A stretch of DNA of 64,000 nucleotides from Paenibacillus macerans (GTDB lineage: Bacteria > Bacillota > Bacilli > Paenibacillales > Paenibacillaceae): positions 434,001 to 498,000 of the forward strand of contig NZ_UGSI01000001.1 of NCBI RefSeq assembly GCF_900454495.1, read 5' to 3'. How positions within the stretch are numbered: the first letter of the stretch is position 1; the number at the start of each line of letters is the position of its first letter. The notes beneath the pieces were generated by a model. That model worked only from the letters and a program-made list of their open reading frames with translations, was not told where the DNA came from and searched no databases. The translations under genes and the position numbers were made by a program. Shown in pieces: positions 33,561-42,917 of this stretch.

Positions 33561-34012
33561 GCATGAATCAAGGCAGCAATTTTATGTCGCTCAAGTTTGC
33601 CGCCAGATCCGAAAACGAATCGTTTGCCCGGGTAACGGTGGCCGCATTCGTATCGCAACTCGACCCGACAATGGACGAGATTACCGATTTGAAGACGGTT
33701 GTGTCCGAAGCGGTGACGAATTCGATCATTCATGGCTATGACGGAAATCCGGATGGGATTGTGACGATTTCCGCCGAGATTGAAGGCGATACCGTCACGC
33801 TGATCATCGAGGATCAGGGCCGCGGAATCGAAGACGTGGAGCTGGCCAAACAGCCGCTGTATACGTCCAAACCTGAGCTGGAGCGCTCCGGCATGGGATT
33901 TACGATCATGGAAAACTTCATGGACGAATTCGACGTCGTGAGCGAAGTGGGCGGCGGCACACGCATCCGGATGAAGAAAAGGATTGTATCCAAGAAAGCT
34001 TTATACAATTAG
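33557..34012 (+). CDS. spoIIAB: Anti-sigma-F factor SpoIIAB
   Basis: A 151-residue GHKL kinase that binds sigma-F and phosphorylates SpoIIAA. 'LKTVVSEAVTNSIIHGYDG' is the N box, 'IEDQGRGIEDVELAKQPLYT' the G1 region (in part), and 'ERSGMGFTIMENFMD' the G2 region. GTG 33557 has GGAGGT six bases upstream; ATG 33563 is a poorer alternative. It lies in the canonical spoIIA operon. Confidence 0.96.
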   Translation: MSMNQGSNFMSLKFAARSENESFARVTVAAFVSQLDPTMDEITDLKTVVSEAVTNSIIHGYDGNPDGIVTISAEIEGDTVTLIIEDQGRGIEDVELAKQPLYTSKPELERSGMGFTIMENFMDEFDVVSEVGGGTRIRMKKRIVSKKALYN

Positions 34013-34023
34013 GGGTTGGATCT

Positions 34024-34779
34024 ATGGATGCCGAAGTGAAGCAAACCTCGAGAGAGTTTTTGGACGACGCGGAAGTAAAGCGGTTAATCGCTCTGAGCCA
34101 GGCAGGGGACAACGCTGCCAGGGACCGGCTGGTAGGCTGCAATATCCGGCTCGTCTGGTCGGTCGTGCAGCGGTTTATGAATCGAGGGTATGAACCCGAA
34201 GATTTGTTTCAAATCGGCTGCATTGGACTGCTGAAGTCGGTGGACAAGTTTGACCTCAGCTACGATGTAAAGTTTTCGACCTATGCGGTTCCGATGATCA
34301 TCGGGGAAATTCAGCGTTTTTTGCGCGATGACGGGACGCTGAAGGTCAGCCGGTCGCTGAAGGAAATGGCCAACAAAGTGCGCAAGAAGAAGGATGAATT
34401 GTCGAAGCTGATGGGCCGTCTCCCCACCGTCAAAGAGGTGGCCGAGGAGCTTGGGGTGACGCCGGAAGACGTTGTTTTTGCCCAGGAGGCCAATAAGCCG
34501 CCGGCTTCCATCCATGAGACGGTATTTGAAAACGACGGGGATCCGATCACGCTGATGGATCAAATCGCCGACGAATCCCAGGAACGCTGGTTCGACAAGC
34601 TCGCCTTGCACGAGGCGATCGACGGTTTGACCGACCGGGAACGGCTGATCGTGTATTTGCGGTATTACCGGGACCAGACCCAGTCCGAGGTCGCTACGCG
34701 GCTGGGCATCTCCCAGGTGCAGGTTTCCCGGCTGGAGAAAAAAATACTGCAGAACATCCGCGATCAGATCGCGCAATAA
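34024..34779 (+). CDS. sigF: RNA polymerase sporulation sigma factor SigF
   Basis: A 251-residue sigma-70 family factor, the first forespore-specific sigma. Region 2 ('EPEDLFQIGCIGLLKSVDKF', 'FSTYAVPMIIGEIQRFLRDD'), region 3 ('LPTVKEVAEELGVTPEDV') and region 4 ('LTDRERLIVYLRYYRDQTQSE', written in part, and 'GISQVQVSRLEKKIL') are all present. It ends the spoIIA operon and is followed by a strong terminator. Confidence 0.96.
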   Translation: MDAEVKQTSREFLDDAEVKRLIALSQAGDNAARDRLVGCNIRLVWSVVQRFMNRGYEPEDLFQIGCIGLLKSVDKFDLSYDVKFSTYAVPMIIGEIQRFLRDDGTLKVSRSLKEMANKVRKKKDELSKLMGRLPTVKEVAEELGVTPEDVVFAQEANKPPASIHETVFENDGDPITLMDQIADESQERWFDKLALHEAIDGLTDRERLIVYLRYYRDQTQSEVATRLGISQVQVSRLEKKILQNIRDQIAQ

Positions 34780-34840
34780 CGGTTAAGTTAACGGGCAGTT
34801 AACAGGCAAATGAATAGAGCCGAACCCTTCCAGGGATGAA

Positions 34841-34896
34841 ATCCCCTCCAAGCAGGCGTTGCCAATGCGGCGCTTTGACTTGGAGGGGATGTTTTT
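34841..34896 (+). terminator. Terminator of the spoIIA operon
   Basis: A 12-bp perfect inverted repeat (ATCCCCTCCAAG at 34841-34852, complement at 34879-34890) with a 26-base loop and a T5 run at 34892-34896. Confidence 0.8.
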
Positions 34897-34999
34897 GTGT
34901 TCGCGACTGCAACAGCTCGCGTATTCTATACGGGCGATGCGACATCCTATATAATAGAAGCATGTTCGACTATAAATTGAAAGCAAGGAGATTTTAACG

Positions 35000-35707
35000 A
35001 TGAGTGTACATATCGCTGCCAAACCGGGCGACATTGCGGAAACGATTCTTTTGCCGGGCGATCCGCTGCGGGCGAAATTTATTGCTGAAACGTATTTGGA
35101 AAATGCAATATGCTACAACGAAGTGCGCGGGATGCTCGGATTTACCGGAACCTACCAAGGCAAAAAAATATCCGTCCAAGGAACCGGCATGGGCATTCCC
35201 TCCATTTCGATTTACGTTAATGAATTGATCAAGGAATACGGGGTCAAAAATTTGCTCCGCGTTGGCACCTGCGGCGGGATGCAGGAGCATGTGCATGTGC
35301 GAGACGTTATTTTGGCCCAGGCTTCCTGCACGGATTCCAGCATGAACCGCCATGTGTTCGGCGGCTTTGATTTTGCCCCGATCGCCAGCTTCCCGCTGCT
35401 CAAAACCGCTTACGAGTTTGGCGTCAAAAAGGGGCTGAAGCTGCATGTCGGCAGCATTTTCAGTTCGGACATGTTCTACCGCGACGATACGACCGTCACG
35501 AAGCTGCTGATGAAATACGGCGTGCTTGGAGTGGAGATGGAGACGACCGCGCTCTATACGCTGGCCGCCAAATACGGCGTAAACGCGCTGACGATTCTGA
35601 CGGTGAGCGACCACCTGTTGACCGGCGAGGAGACGACCGCCGAAGAACGGCAGACGACCTTCAAGCAGATGATGGAAGTGGCGCTGGACACCGCGGTGAC
35701 GTTGTAA
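35000..35707 (+). CDS. deoD: Purine-nucleoside phosphorylase DeoD (hexameric type)
   Basis: A 235-residue enzyme of the PNP/UDP phosphorylase family that acts on 6-oxo and 6-amino purine nucleosides. 'ETILLPGDPLRAKFIAETYL', 'SVQGTGMGIPSISIYVNEL', 'LLRVGTCGGMQEHV' and 'GVEMETTALYTLAAKYG' are hallmarks. The window thus holds both the trimeric and the hexameric purine phosphorylase, with different preferences. A TATAAT at 34950-34955 may be its -10. AAGGAG precedes the ATG. Confidence 0.95.
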   Translation: MSVHIAAKPGDIAETILLPGDPLRAKFIAETYLENAICYNEVRGMLGFTGTYQGKKISVQGTGMGIPSISIYVNELIKEYGVKNLLRVGTCGGMQEHVHVRDVILAQASCTDSSMNRHVFGGFDFAPIASFPLLKTAYEFGVKKGLKLHVGSIFSSDMFYRDDTTVTKLLMKYGVLGVEMETTALYTLAAKYGVNALTILTVSDHLLTGEETTAEERQTTFKQMMEVALDTAVTL

Positions 35708-35916
35708 GATCAAGCCGGATTTCAGAAGTAGAGGGACCGCACTGCCTGCGTTTTATGGAGGCCGCGGAAATAGCGGTAAAAATGATCCTTATTTTCGTCA
35801 AAAAAGGCGACATGACCCCAATAAAGGCCTTTTTTACCATTGCCATTGCATTAACTTTTGCTCAAGGTTTTTTTACAAGCGTTGGCTTTCCGAATCGATA
35901 CTGTCCGCCCGCCGGA

Positions 35917-36103
35917 AATCTAACGGTTGCAGCAGCGGCTATTTGCCGAAAAAAGACCTTTTCGAAATGCTAACGGTTGCCAGCGCCGTTATTTGCCTGA
36001 ATCCAAGCAAAAATTACCGGTTTTCGGCGAAATAAGCTCCATGGCAACCGTTACAATTTGAAATCAACGGTATTGGAACAAATAGCGCTTGTGGCAACCG
36101 TTA
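35917..36103. repeat. Cluster A of TAACGGTTGC-type repeat units
   Basis: Two units point forward (TAACGGTTGC at 35921-35930 and 35971-35980, each continuing to about GCGCCGTTATTTGCC) and two point backward (GCAACCGTTA at 36044-36053 and 36094-36103, each preceded by AAATAGC- or AAATAAG-like text). The same two-forward, two-backward arrangement recurs at 44898-45080. No gene is seen in 35708-36146. Confidence 0.75.
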
Positions 36104-36146
36104 GAATATTGGTGCAGCTAAAAAATGCCGTCACCATCCACACTTC

Positions 36147-36182
36147 AAAAAACCGCCTGAGAAAATTCTCCGGCGGTTTTTT
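36147..36182. terminator. Strong bidirectional-looking terminator
   Basis: AAAAAACCGCC (36147-36157) and its complement GGCGGTTTTTT (36172-36182), with GAGAA/TTCTC inside the loop. It stands between the repeat cluster and the sensor kinase gene and may end deoD read-through. Confidence 0.75.
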
Positions 36183-36282
36183 GGCGTTATGGGCATTCTC
36201 ATTGAATTTTGTTGGCCTTATGTTAAACTCATGGATTGACCGATGGCTTTAGCAACGGCTGCCGTTTCAAACTAAAATAAAA

Positions 36283-36296
36283 TGAGAACGCTTTCC
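36283..36296. promoter_or_regulatory. Candidate CcpA (cre) site ahead of the sensor kinase gene
   Basis: TGAGAACGCTTTCC fits the catabolite-responsive element consensus TGWNANCGNTNNCA at all defined positions except the last. It is 65 bases before the kinase start. A possible promoter, TTGAAT (36202-36207) and TAAACT (36224-36229), lies upstream. Confidence 0.5.
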
Positions 36297-36360
36297 TGAC
36301 GTATGGTGCGAGCCGGCTGCCGCTAATGTTATCCAAATTGTCCTGGGGAGGAGACAAGCT

Positions 36361-38178
36361 ATGAAAAGAATTTTTACCGATCGGCCGATCCAGTCCAAAC
36401 TGCTGATTTCTTTTTTGCCGATATTGGTGCTGTCGGTGGCGATGACCGGATGGTTTTCTTATCTTTCGGTTGCGGGGAAGCTGCAGCAGACGACTTATTA
36501 TTCGCTGTCCGATCTGGTCCAGCAAACCTCGCTGTTTCTGGACGACAAATTCGCCACGGTGTTCGAGCAGTTGGTGAGCATTGAGGACCATCCTTCGTTC
36601 CGCAGCATTTTGGCGGGGGAAGGGCAGGGCTACGACCAGCGCCGTTATGACGACATCATCGGGCTGCATGACCGCTTCGAGGAGATTTACCATACTTATT
36701 TTCAGATGATCGATTCCATTTATGTCGGCTTCAACAATGGGCGTTCATTTAATTTGCAAAAAGAATTCGTCCCCCGCCGGGTGAGCGCGGACCTTGCCGA
36801 TTGGGTGGGCGAATATCAGCAGGCCGAACGCGGTTATTACTGGCTGAACAGCCATCGGGACAGGGTGTTCGATACGGTAGAGTCGCGAAAGGTGCTGAGC
36901 AATTTCAAGATCATCGGCACGCCAAGCTCGGAAGTGAGCGGACTGATTCTGATCAACCTGCGGGAGAGTTATTTTCGCGACATTATGGAAAACGTCAAAA
37001 TCAGCCCAAGCGGGACGCTGGCGCTGATCAGCCCGGACGGGACGCTGTTCTCCAAGCCGCTGGACGAGCGTTACGAAGTTGCCGAGGAGACGATCGCAGA
37101 GCTGCGGTCGCTGGCCGGAGAACGGGGGAGCCTGACCGCGCGGAGCTCCAGGGGGGAGAAGCTGACCATCGCCTACGACACGCTGCCGCTGAATCAGTGG
37201 GTGCTGGCGGCGATCGTGCCGGAACGCGATATTTTGGCGGGTGTCCATTCGATTAAATACATATCTCTTGGGATTACGCTCATCGTCCTGCTCGTGTTTA
37301 TGATCGTGGCCGCCTGGGTGGCCCGCAAGCTGACGGACCCGATCCGTTACTTGTCCAAACAGGTGAAACGCTTCGAGCAAGGCAATATGCAGGTGAACTT
37401 TCAGCTCGATGAGCGCAACGAAATCGGGGTGCTGGCGAACGGTTTGGCCAGTCTGTCGGAGGCGGTCCGGCAGCTGCTGCAGGAGGTCCGCGACAAAGAG
37501 CGGCAAAAACGCCGCATTGAGCTCCATGCCTTGCAGGCGCAAATACAACCGCATTTTTTGTACAATACGCTGTGTTCGATCAAGCACCTGATCGATTTGC
37601 GGGAGAAGGAGAAAGCGTCGCAAATGGTCGCGGCGCTGACCCGTTTTTTCCGCATCGGCATCAGCAAAGGGAAAGAGGTTATTCCGATCGGTGAAGAGAT
37701 CGAACATGTCCGCAGTTATTTGCAAATCTTGCACCTGCGCTACAGCAAAGATTTCGAGTTTAGGATTGATGTGGCGGACGAGCTGCTTACGCTATCCATC
37801 CCTAAGCTGACGCTGCAGCCGTTGGTGGAGAACGCGATTTACCACGGCATCAAAACGAAGCGGGGCCGGGGGACCGTTTCCATTAGCGGGCGCCGGACGG
37901 GCGGTAAAGCGATCCTGGAAGTGTACGACAACGGCTCGGGTATCGCCCCGGACAAGCTGGAGCGGCTAGCGGGTTCTATCCGGGCCGACAGAATCGATGA
38001 AGCCGAAGAGCCGATCACTTACGGTCTGCGCAATTGCCACCGGAGGCTGGCGCTGCATTTTGGCGCTCCGTATGGTCTAAAATTGGAAAGCGTGCACGGG
38101 GAATACACCCGGGTGATCGTTGAATTGCCTTTTACGGAGAAGGGGGAGGAATATGACAGTGAAGCTGCTGATCGCTGA
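36361..38178 (+). CDS. YesM-like sensor histidine kinase
   Basis: A 605-residue membrane kinase. An N-terminal membrane segment (about 15-35) is followed by an extracytoplasmic sensor domain (about 36-295), a second membrane segment ('GITLIVLLVFMIVAAWV', near 300-320), a HAMP domain, the kinase motif 'QAQIQPHFLYNTLCSIKHL' with the phospho-histidine at H398, and the ATPase domain ('TLQPLVENAIYHGI', 'VYDNGSGI'). This class typically senses sugars or oligosaccharides with an AraC-type response regulator. The gene overlaps the regulator gene by 26 bases. Confidence 0.92.
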   Translation: MKRIFTDRPIQSKLLISFLPILVLSVAMTGWFSYLSVAGKLQQTTYYSLSDLVQQTSLFLDDKFATVFEQLVSIEDHPSFRSILAGEGQGYDQRRYDDIIGLHDRFEEIYHTYFQMIDSIYVGFNNGRSFNLQKEFVPRRVSADLADWVGEYQQAERGYYWLNSHRDRVFDTVESRKVLSNFKIIGTPSSEVSGLILINLRESYFRDIMENVKISPSGTLALISPDGTLFSKPLDERYEVAEETIAELRSLAGERGSLTARSSRGEKLTIAYDTLPLNQWVLAAIVPERDILAGVHSIKYISLGITLIVLLVFMIVAAWVARKLTDPIRYLSKQVKRFEQGNMQVNFQLDERNEIGVLANGLASLSEAVRQLLQEVRDKERQKRRIELHALQAQIQPHFLYNTLCSIKHLIDLREKEKASQMVAALTRFFRIGISKGKEVIPIGEEIEHVRSYLQILHLRYSKDFEFRIDVADELLTLSIPKLTLQPLVENAIYHGIKTKRGRGTVSISGRRTGGKAILEVYDNGSGIAPDKLERLAGSIRADRIDEAEEPITYGLRNCHRRLALHFGAPYGLKLESVHGEYTRVIVELPFTEKGEEYDSEAADR

Positions 38179-39436
38179 CGACGACGAGTGGATTTGCGAA
38201 GGGCTGAAGCGAAATATCGATTGGAGCGTGGCCGGGGTAGAGTTGGTCGGCACGGCCTCTGACGGTGAAGCCGCCTGGGAGCTGGCGCTTGAGCTTACGC
38301 CGGACATCGTGCTGACGGATATCCGCATGCCTTTTATGGACGGGCTGGAGCTGGCCGCGAAATTGCGGGAGCTGAGCCCGCGGGTCAAAACGATTTTCCT
38401 CACGGGTTACGACGATTTCAACTACGCCAAACAAGCGCTGAACTTGCAGGCGTTTGACTATATTTTGAAATATGAGGACAACGGCAAAATTTTGCAAACG
38501 GTCGTTGCCGCCGGAGAGCGTCTGCTCCGGGAACGGCAGGAGGAGGAAAAGTTAAGCAAAAGCCGGACGCTGATGGAAAATCAGCTGTTTGCCCATCTGT
38601 TTGAAGGCTGCTTTAACGGGGAGTGGGTGTCGCGCGAGCTGGAGCTGTTGGGCTTGAAGCTGTGCGGGAATGATTTTCAGGTGGCCGTCATCCGGCCGGA
38701 AAATTTGATGCGTTACTCCAGATCCGCCGATTACGAAGAAATCGACCTGCTGTTATTCTCCATCCGCAATGTATGTACGGAGTTGCTGGTGGACGGCGGC
38801 GATGGCGGCGCCTGGCCGCAGTGTTTCTTCGCGGTTTACAACCGGCAGGCGAATTTGGTCTTCTGCTTGCCCCAGCCCGGCGCTGCGGTCGAGCTGTTGC
38901 CTTTGCTGGAACGGACGCGGCGGGCGCTTGCGCAGGTACTGAAAATTCCGTTCAGCATCGGATTGGGCGGATGTTTTTCGGGGTATGACGGGATCGCCGC
39001 ATCATACCGTGAAGCGCTGGCGGCGGTTCAGGTCCGGGAGGTGGCCGGCGAACCGGGGGTTTTTGTCAGCGGCGAGATTTTATCGCAGCAGAGCTCGCAT
39101 CAGCTCTTGCTGAAAAAAATGGAAGCCTACATTCACGCCCATCTCTGCGACGAGAGCCTGAGTCTCACGGCCATCGCCGCCGCGGTGCACATTTCGCCCC
39201 CCTACGTCAGCACATTGTTTAAAAAATACAAACAAGTCAACCTGGTCGACTACATCATCTCGGCACGGATGGAGCGGGCGGCGGAAATGCTGGTGAAAAC
39301 CGATTTCAAAGCGTATGAAATTGCCGAAAAGACAGGTTATTCGAACCCGCACTACTTCAGCGTTCTTTTTAAAAAGCATCACGGGCTGTCCCCGACGGAT
39401 TACCGGAAGAAGCATCAGCCGCCTCAACCATTTTGA
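38153..39436 (+). CDS. YesN-like response regulator with AraC DNA-binding domain
   Basis: A 427-residue protein. The receiver domain ('LLIADDDEWICEGLKR', phospho-acceptor D56 in 'VLTDIRMPFMDG') is followed by a linker domain with coiled-coil start, and a C-terminal AraC domain with two helix-turn-helix motifs ('LTAIAAAVHISPPYVSTLFK' and 'IAEKTGYSNPHYFSVLFKKH'). The ATG at 38153 follows GGGGGAGG; the frame is open upstream within the kinase gene. It presumably activates the sugar transporter genes that follow. Confidence 0.92.
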   Translation: MTVKLLIADDDEWICEGLKRNIDWSVAGVELVGTASDGEAAWELALELTPDIVLTDIRMPFMDGLELAAKLRELSPRVKTIFLTGYDDFNYAKQALNLQAFDYILKYEDNGKILQTVVAAGERLLRERQEEEKLSKSRTLMENQLFAHLFEGCFNGEWVSRELELLGLKLCGNDFQVAVIRPENLMRYSRSADYEEIDLLLFSIRNVCTELLVDGGDGGAWPQCFFAVYNRQANLVFCLPQPGAAVELLPLLERTRRALAQVLKIPFSIGLGGCFSGYDGIAASYREALAAVQVREVAGEPGVFVSGEILSQQSSHQLLLKKMEAYIHAHLCDESLSLTAIAAAVHISPPYVSTLFKKYKQVNLVDYIISARMERAAEMLVKTDFKAYEIAEKTGYSNPHYFSVLFKKHHGLSPTDYRKKHQPPQPF

Positions 39437-39448
39437 TCATTTAAAGTG

Positions 39449-39620
39449 GTAGTTCAAAAAGTCGTTTTTTGATCACGAAGCTGGTCAGGAAACGGGCTCG
39501 ACATCGAATCTTGAAATTCAGCCGGGCCTTCCGGTGCTCACGTACCCAAAACGTACGCGCTCCTGACGTCCCTAGCTTCATCCAACCTTCTCGGTGCTGA
39601 AAACCCGACTTTTTGAACAC
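39449..39620. repeat. GTTCAAAAAGTCG-type dispersed repeat, full copy
   Basis: Bounded by GTTCAAAAAGTCG (39452-39464) and its complement (39606-39618). The 141-base interior has no supported gene. It lies between the response regulator gene and the first permease gene, so the transporter promoter must lie within or after it. Confidence 0.78.
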
Positions 39621-39707
39621 GTATTTAAAGAAAACAAACATTATTTAAAAAATATTGAATTCCGCCGTCTAACGGGTCTGGATTACGATAGACGCGGAGG
39701 TGCTGTT

Positions 39708-40649
39708 ATGGAGACAACAAGACAGGCGCAAAGCGCGGGGTCAGCCCCGGCTGCTGGCTTAACGCGGGGCGGCAGGGAAAAAGAGAGATTTCTGCCGTAT
39801 CTGTTTATCGCGCCTACGCTGCTGTTGATTGCGGGAGTGATGGTTTTTCCCATCCTGCGCGTGTTTGACCTTAGCCTGCAGAGCTACGATTTCACTCGTC
39901 TGCATGAGGCCGGGTATATCGGCCTGGCTAATTTTCGCCGTATTTTCACGGAGGACGCGCTATTTTACGAATCGCTTGGCATCACCGTCAAATGGGTGCT
40001 GCTGGAGGTGGCGCTGCAGCTGATATTTGGGCTGATCGTTGCTTTGCTGCTTCATGAGAGCTTCAAGCTGCGCGGGCTGGTGCGCTCGCTCGTGCTGATT
40101 CCGTGGGCGGTGTCCGGGGTGCTGACGACGATGTTGTGGTCGCTGATGTATAACCAGCATATCGGGGTCATCAACGATCTGCTGATGCGGCTTGGTTTGA
40201 TCAAGGAAAATATCGCCTGGCTGGCCAACACGGACACGGTGTTCGGCTCGGTCATCGTGGCCGAGCTGTGGCGCGGCATTCCGTTTTTCGCGATTACGCT
40301 GCTGGCCGCACTGCAGACGATTCCCCGCGAAGTGTACGAATCCTGCGAGGTGGACGGCGCGGGCAGGTTCCGCAAACTGCTGCATATTACGCTGCCGTAT
40401 TTGAAGGAGTCGATCGTGTTCGCCACTTTGCTGCGGGCGATTTGGGAATTCAACTCGATCGACATGATTTTCACCATGACCGGCGGCGGACCGATGAATA
40501 TGACGACAACGCTGCCGATTTACATGATGAAGACGGCGATTCTGGAAGGGAATTACGGATACGGATCGGCGCTCGGAGCCGTCACCTTCCTGCTGCTGCT
40601 GGTGTTTGTCGTCGTTTACTTGAGACTGAACCGATCGGAGGCGGTGTAA
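39708..40649 (+). CDS. ABC sugar transporter permease (MalF/UgpA type)
   Basis: A 313-residue inner-membrane permease with six predicted membrane segments. The conserved loop 'EVDGAGRFRKLLHITLPYL' is the EAA motif that contacts the ATPase. The first 30 residues are a soluble, Ala/Gly-rich extension. GGAGG lies about seven bases upstream of the chosen ATG; the frame opens further upstream in the repeat without a signal. It forms one importer with the next two genes; no ATPase gene is present, so a shared MsmX-type ATPase is likely. Confidence 0.92.
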   Translation: METTRQAQSAGSAPAAGLTRGGREKERFLPYLFIAPTLLLIAGVMVFPILRVFDLSLQSYDFTRLHEAGYIGLANFRRIFTEDALFYESLGITVKWVLLEVALQLIFGLIVALLLHESFKLRGLVRSLVLIPWAVSGVLTTMLWSLMYNQHIGVINDLLMRLGLIKENIAWLANTDTVFGSVIVAELWRGIPFFAITLLAALQTIPREVYESCEVDGAGRFRKLLHITLPYLKESIVFATLLRAIWEFNSIDMIFTMTGGGPMNMTTTLPIYMMKTAILEGNYGYGSALGAVTFLLLLVFVVVYLRLNRSEAV

Positions 40650-41492
40650 ATGAGCCGGCGATGGGGCCGTATCGGGGCCAGGCTGCTGCTGTTTTATGTC
40701 CCGCTGGCGTTAACGCTGTTGTTTGTGCTCGTTCCGTTTTTATGGGCGCTGTCGACTTCGCTGAAGCGCGAGTCCGATGTCATAAGCAGTGCGGTTTCTT
40801 ACATCCCGCAACCGGTAACGCTGGAAAATTACGTAAAAGTGTGGACGCAGAACAATTTCTCCGGTTATTTTCTCAACAGTTTGCTGGTGTCGGTGGTGTC
40901 GGTCGCGGTGATCACCGTGCTGGCCCTGCTGAACGGTTATGGGCTGAGCCGCTTCAAGTTCCGGGGACGGGGGGCGTTCATGCTGATATTGCTGGCCACG
41001 CAAATGATGCCGGTGATCCTGTTCGTCATTCCGCTGTTTCTCATTTTCAAAAATTTAGGACTGATCAACTCGCCGCTGGCGCTCATCCTGTTTTACATCG
41101 TGTCGCAGGTGCCGTTCAACACGATCCTGATGCGCGGGTTCATCTCCGGCACGCCGCAGGAAATCGACGAGGCGGCGATGGTCGACGGGGCCGGGCGGAT
41201 GCGGATTATCTTCTCCATCATCACGCCGATTGTGCTGCCGGGGATCGTGGCGACGAGCGCGTTTGCGTTTATCGGCGTGTGGAACGAATTTTTGGTCGCT
41301 TTTTCCTTTATTACGACGCCGGAGCGCTTTACGATACCGATCGGGCTGAAATTTATGATCGGCGAATTCAGCGTCGAGTACGCCTCGCTTGCGGCGGGCA
41401 GCATCATCGGACTGATCCCGCCGGTACTGCTGTTTATGTACATCCAGCGCTATTTGATCCAGGGCCTTGGCGGGGGCGCGGTTAAAGGTTAG
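40650..41492 (+). CDS. ABC sugar transporter permease (MalG/UgpE type)
   Basis: A 280-residue partner permease starting directly after the stop of the first. Six hydrophobic segments are visible, and the EAA loop reads 'EIDEAAMVDGAGRMRIIFSI'. The text 'MLILLATQMMPVILFVIPLF' is typical of carbohydrate-type CUT1 permeases. No ribosome binding site gap exists, so translation is probably coupled to the gene before. Confidence 0.92.
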   Translation: MSRRWGRIGARLLLFYVPLALTLLFVLVPFLWALSTSLKRESDVISSAVSYIPQPVTLENYVKVWTQNNFSGYFLNSLLVSVVSVAVITVLALLNGYGLSRFKFRGRGAFMLILLATQMMPVILFVIPLFLIFKNLGLINSPLALILFYIVSQVPFNTILMRGFISGTPQEIDEAAMVDGAGRMRIIFSIITPIVLPGIVATSAFAFIGVWNEFLVAFSFITTPERFTIPIGLKFMIGEFSVEYASLAAGSIIGLIPPVLLFMYIQRYLIQGLGGGAVKG

Positions 41493-41533
41493 TCCGGGCC
41501 CGGCGCCAAATCTATTTTACAGGGGGATGAAGT

Positions 41534-42880
41534 ATGAAAAAAACAGGTTTTCGCTCATTATTGTTGTTAACGCTTTCTCTGGTGCTGGTGCTTGCCGGCT
41601 GCGGAAGCGCGGCCAAAAGCGGGGAGGGCGGTTCCGGCGGCGGGGTGCAGGGGGAGGCCGCCGCGCCAACGAAAATCAGCTTTTGGGCCGCTGCCGTTAC
41701 GCCGGAGCGCAACGCTTTTTTTGAACAAATCATCCAGGAGTTTGAGCAGCAGAATCCGGATATCCAGGTGGACTATCTCGGCGTTCCAGGAGACCTGTCC
41801 GCCTATGAGCAGAAGGTCAATGTGGCGATTTCCGCCGGACAGGCGCCCGATATTATGAACGATTTCAAGGCCGATCTGATCACCCGCGACGTGCTTGAAC
41901 CGCTGGACGATTATTTTGCGGCTTGGGAAGACAAGGACTTGATTTCGCCGGAGATCATCGCGAGCAACCGGAAGCTGGATGCGAAAGAAGGAAAGCTGTA
42001 CGCGCTGCCCTACAGCTCGCAAACGTGGAATTTGTGGGTGCGGCCGGACTGGTTTAAGGAAGCCGGGCTTAAGCTGCCCGAGACATGGCCGGACTTCTTT
42101 ACGGCGGTGGAGAAGCTCACGGATAAGGGGAAAGGCCGTTACGGGCTTAGCATCCGCGGCGGGGCGGGCAGCGCCAACACGCTGGAGATGCTGATGTATT
42201 CCTATTCGGGCATTACCGATTATTTTACCGCGGATGGCAAGCCTACGATCAATGACCCGCTGCATGTGGAATTCGTCGAAAAATATTTGGGCGCCTATAA
42301 CGTGTTCACCCCGGAAGACGACTTGAACAAGGGGTGGAGCGAACTGGCGGCCACGTTTCAGTCGGACAAAGCGGCGATCGTCGTGCACAATCTTGGCTCG
42401 GCCAGTTCGCATGAAAAGGCGTTTGGCGGCGACCGCAATAGATTCGCGGCGGTTCCTTTTCCGGCCAGTGTGAAAGGGTATAGGGAGCATCCGGGCCTTG
42501 CGCCGCTGGGGCTGACAATGTCGAAATCGGCGCAGCACAAAGACGCGGTGTGGAAATTTATGACCTTCTACTTGTCGCATGACATCAACAGCCGCTACTC
42601 CAAGCTATATGGGGAAATTCCCGCCAACAAGGAGGCGGCGCAGGATGCCTGGGTGCAGGAGATTCCGTACATGAAATCGGCTTCCGAGCTGCTAAACTCT
42701 CCGGACACGAAGTTCGCCGACACGCCTTATTATTTGCCGGGATACAGCAATGTGCAAAAAGCGGTGGAGCCGTTGATTCAAAAGACGATGGCCAAACGGA
42801 TGAGCGCCCGGGAACTGCTTGACGAGTGGGCGGACCTGCTGGCTAGAGAAAAAGCGAGCTACGACCAATCCGCCAATTAA
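41534..42880 (+). CDS. Sugar ABC transporter substrate-binding lipoprotein
   Basis: A 448-residue extracellular solute-binding protein of family 1. The signal peptide ends in the lipobox LAGC (about residues 20-23), followed by a Gly/Ser-rich tether. 'KISFWAAAVTPERNAFFEQI' starts the first lobe, and 'YALPYSSQTWNLWVRPDWFK' is typical of oligosaccharide binders. AGGGGGATG precedes the start. With the two permeases and the GH43 enzyme it suggests uptake of xylan- or arabinan-derived oligosaccharides. Confidence 0.93.
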   Translation: MKKTGFRSLLLLTLSLVLVLAGCGSAAKSGEGGSGGGVQGEAAAPTKISFWAAAVTPERNAFFEQIIQEFEQQNPDIQVDYLGVPGDLSAYEQKVNVAISAGQAPDIMNDFKADLITRDVLEPLDDYFAAWEDKDLISPEIIASNRKLDAKEGKLYALPYSSQTWNLWVRPDWFKEAGLKLPETWPDFFTAVEKLTDKGKGRYGLSIRGGAGSANTLEMLMYSYSGITDYFTADGKPTINDPLHVEFVEKYLGAYNVFTPEDDLNKGWSELAATFQSDKAAIVVHNLGSASSHEKAFGGDRNRFAAVPFPASVKGYREHPGLAPLGLTMSKSAQHKDAVWKFMTFYLSHDINSRYSKLYGEIPANKEAAQDAWVQEIPYMKSASELLNSPDTKFADTPYYLPGYSNVQKAVEPLIQKTMAKRMSARELLDEWADLLAREKASYDQSAN

Positions 42881-42917
42881 CAGGGCGGAGGTCATCATGC
42901 GATTGGAGGAACATGTA

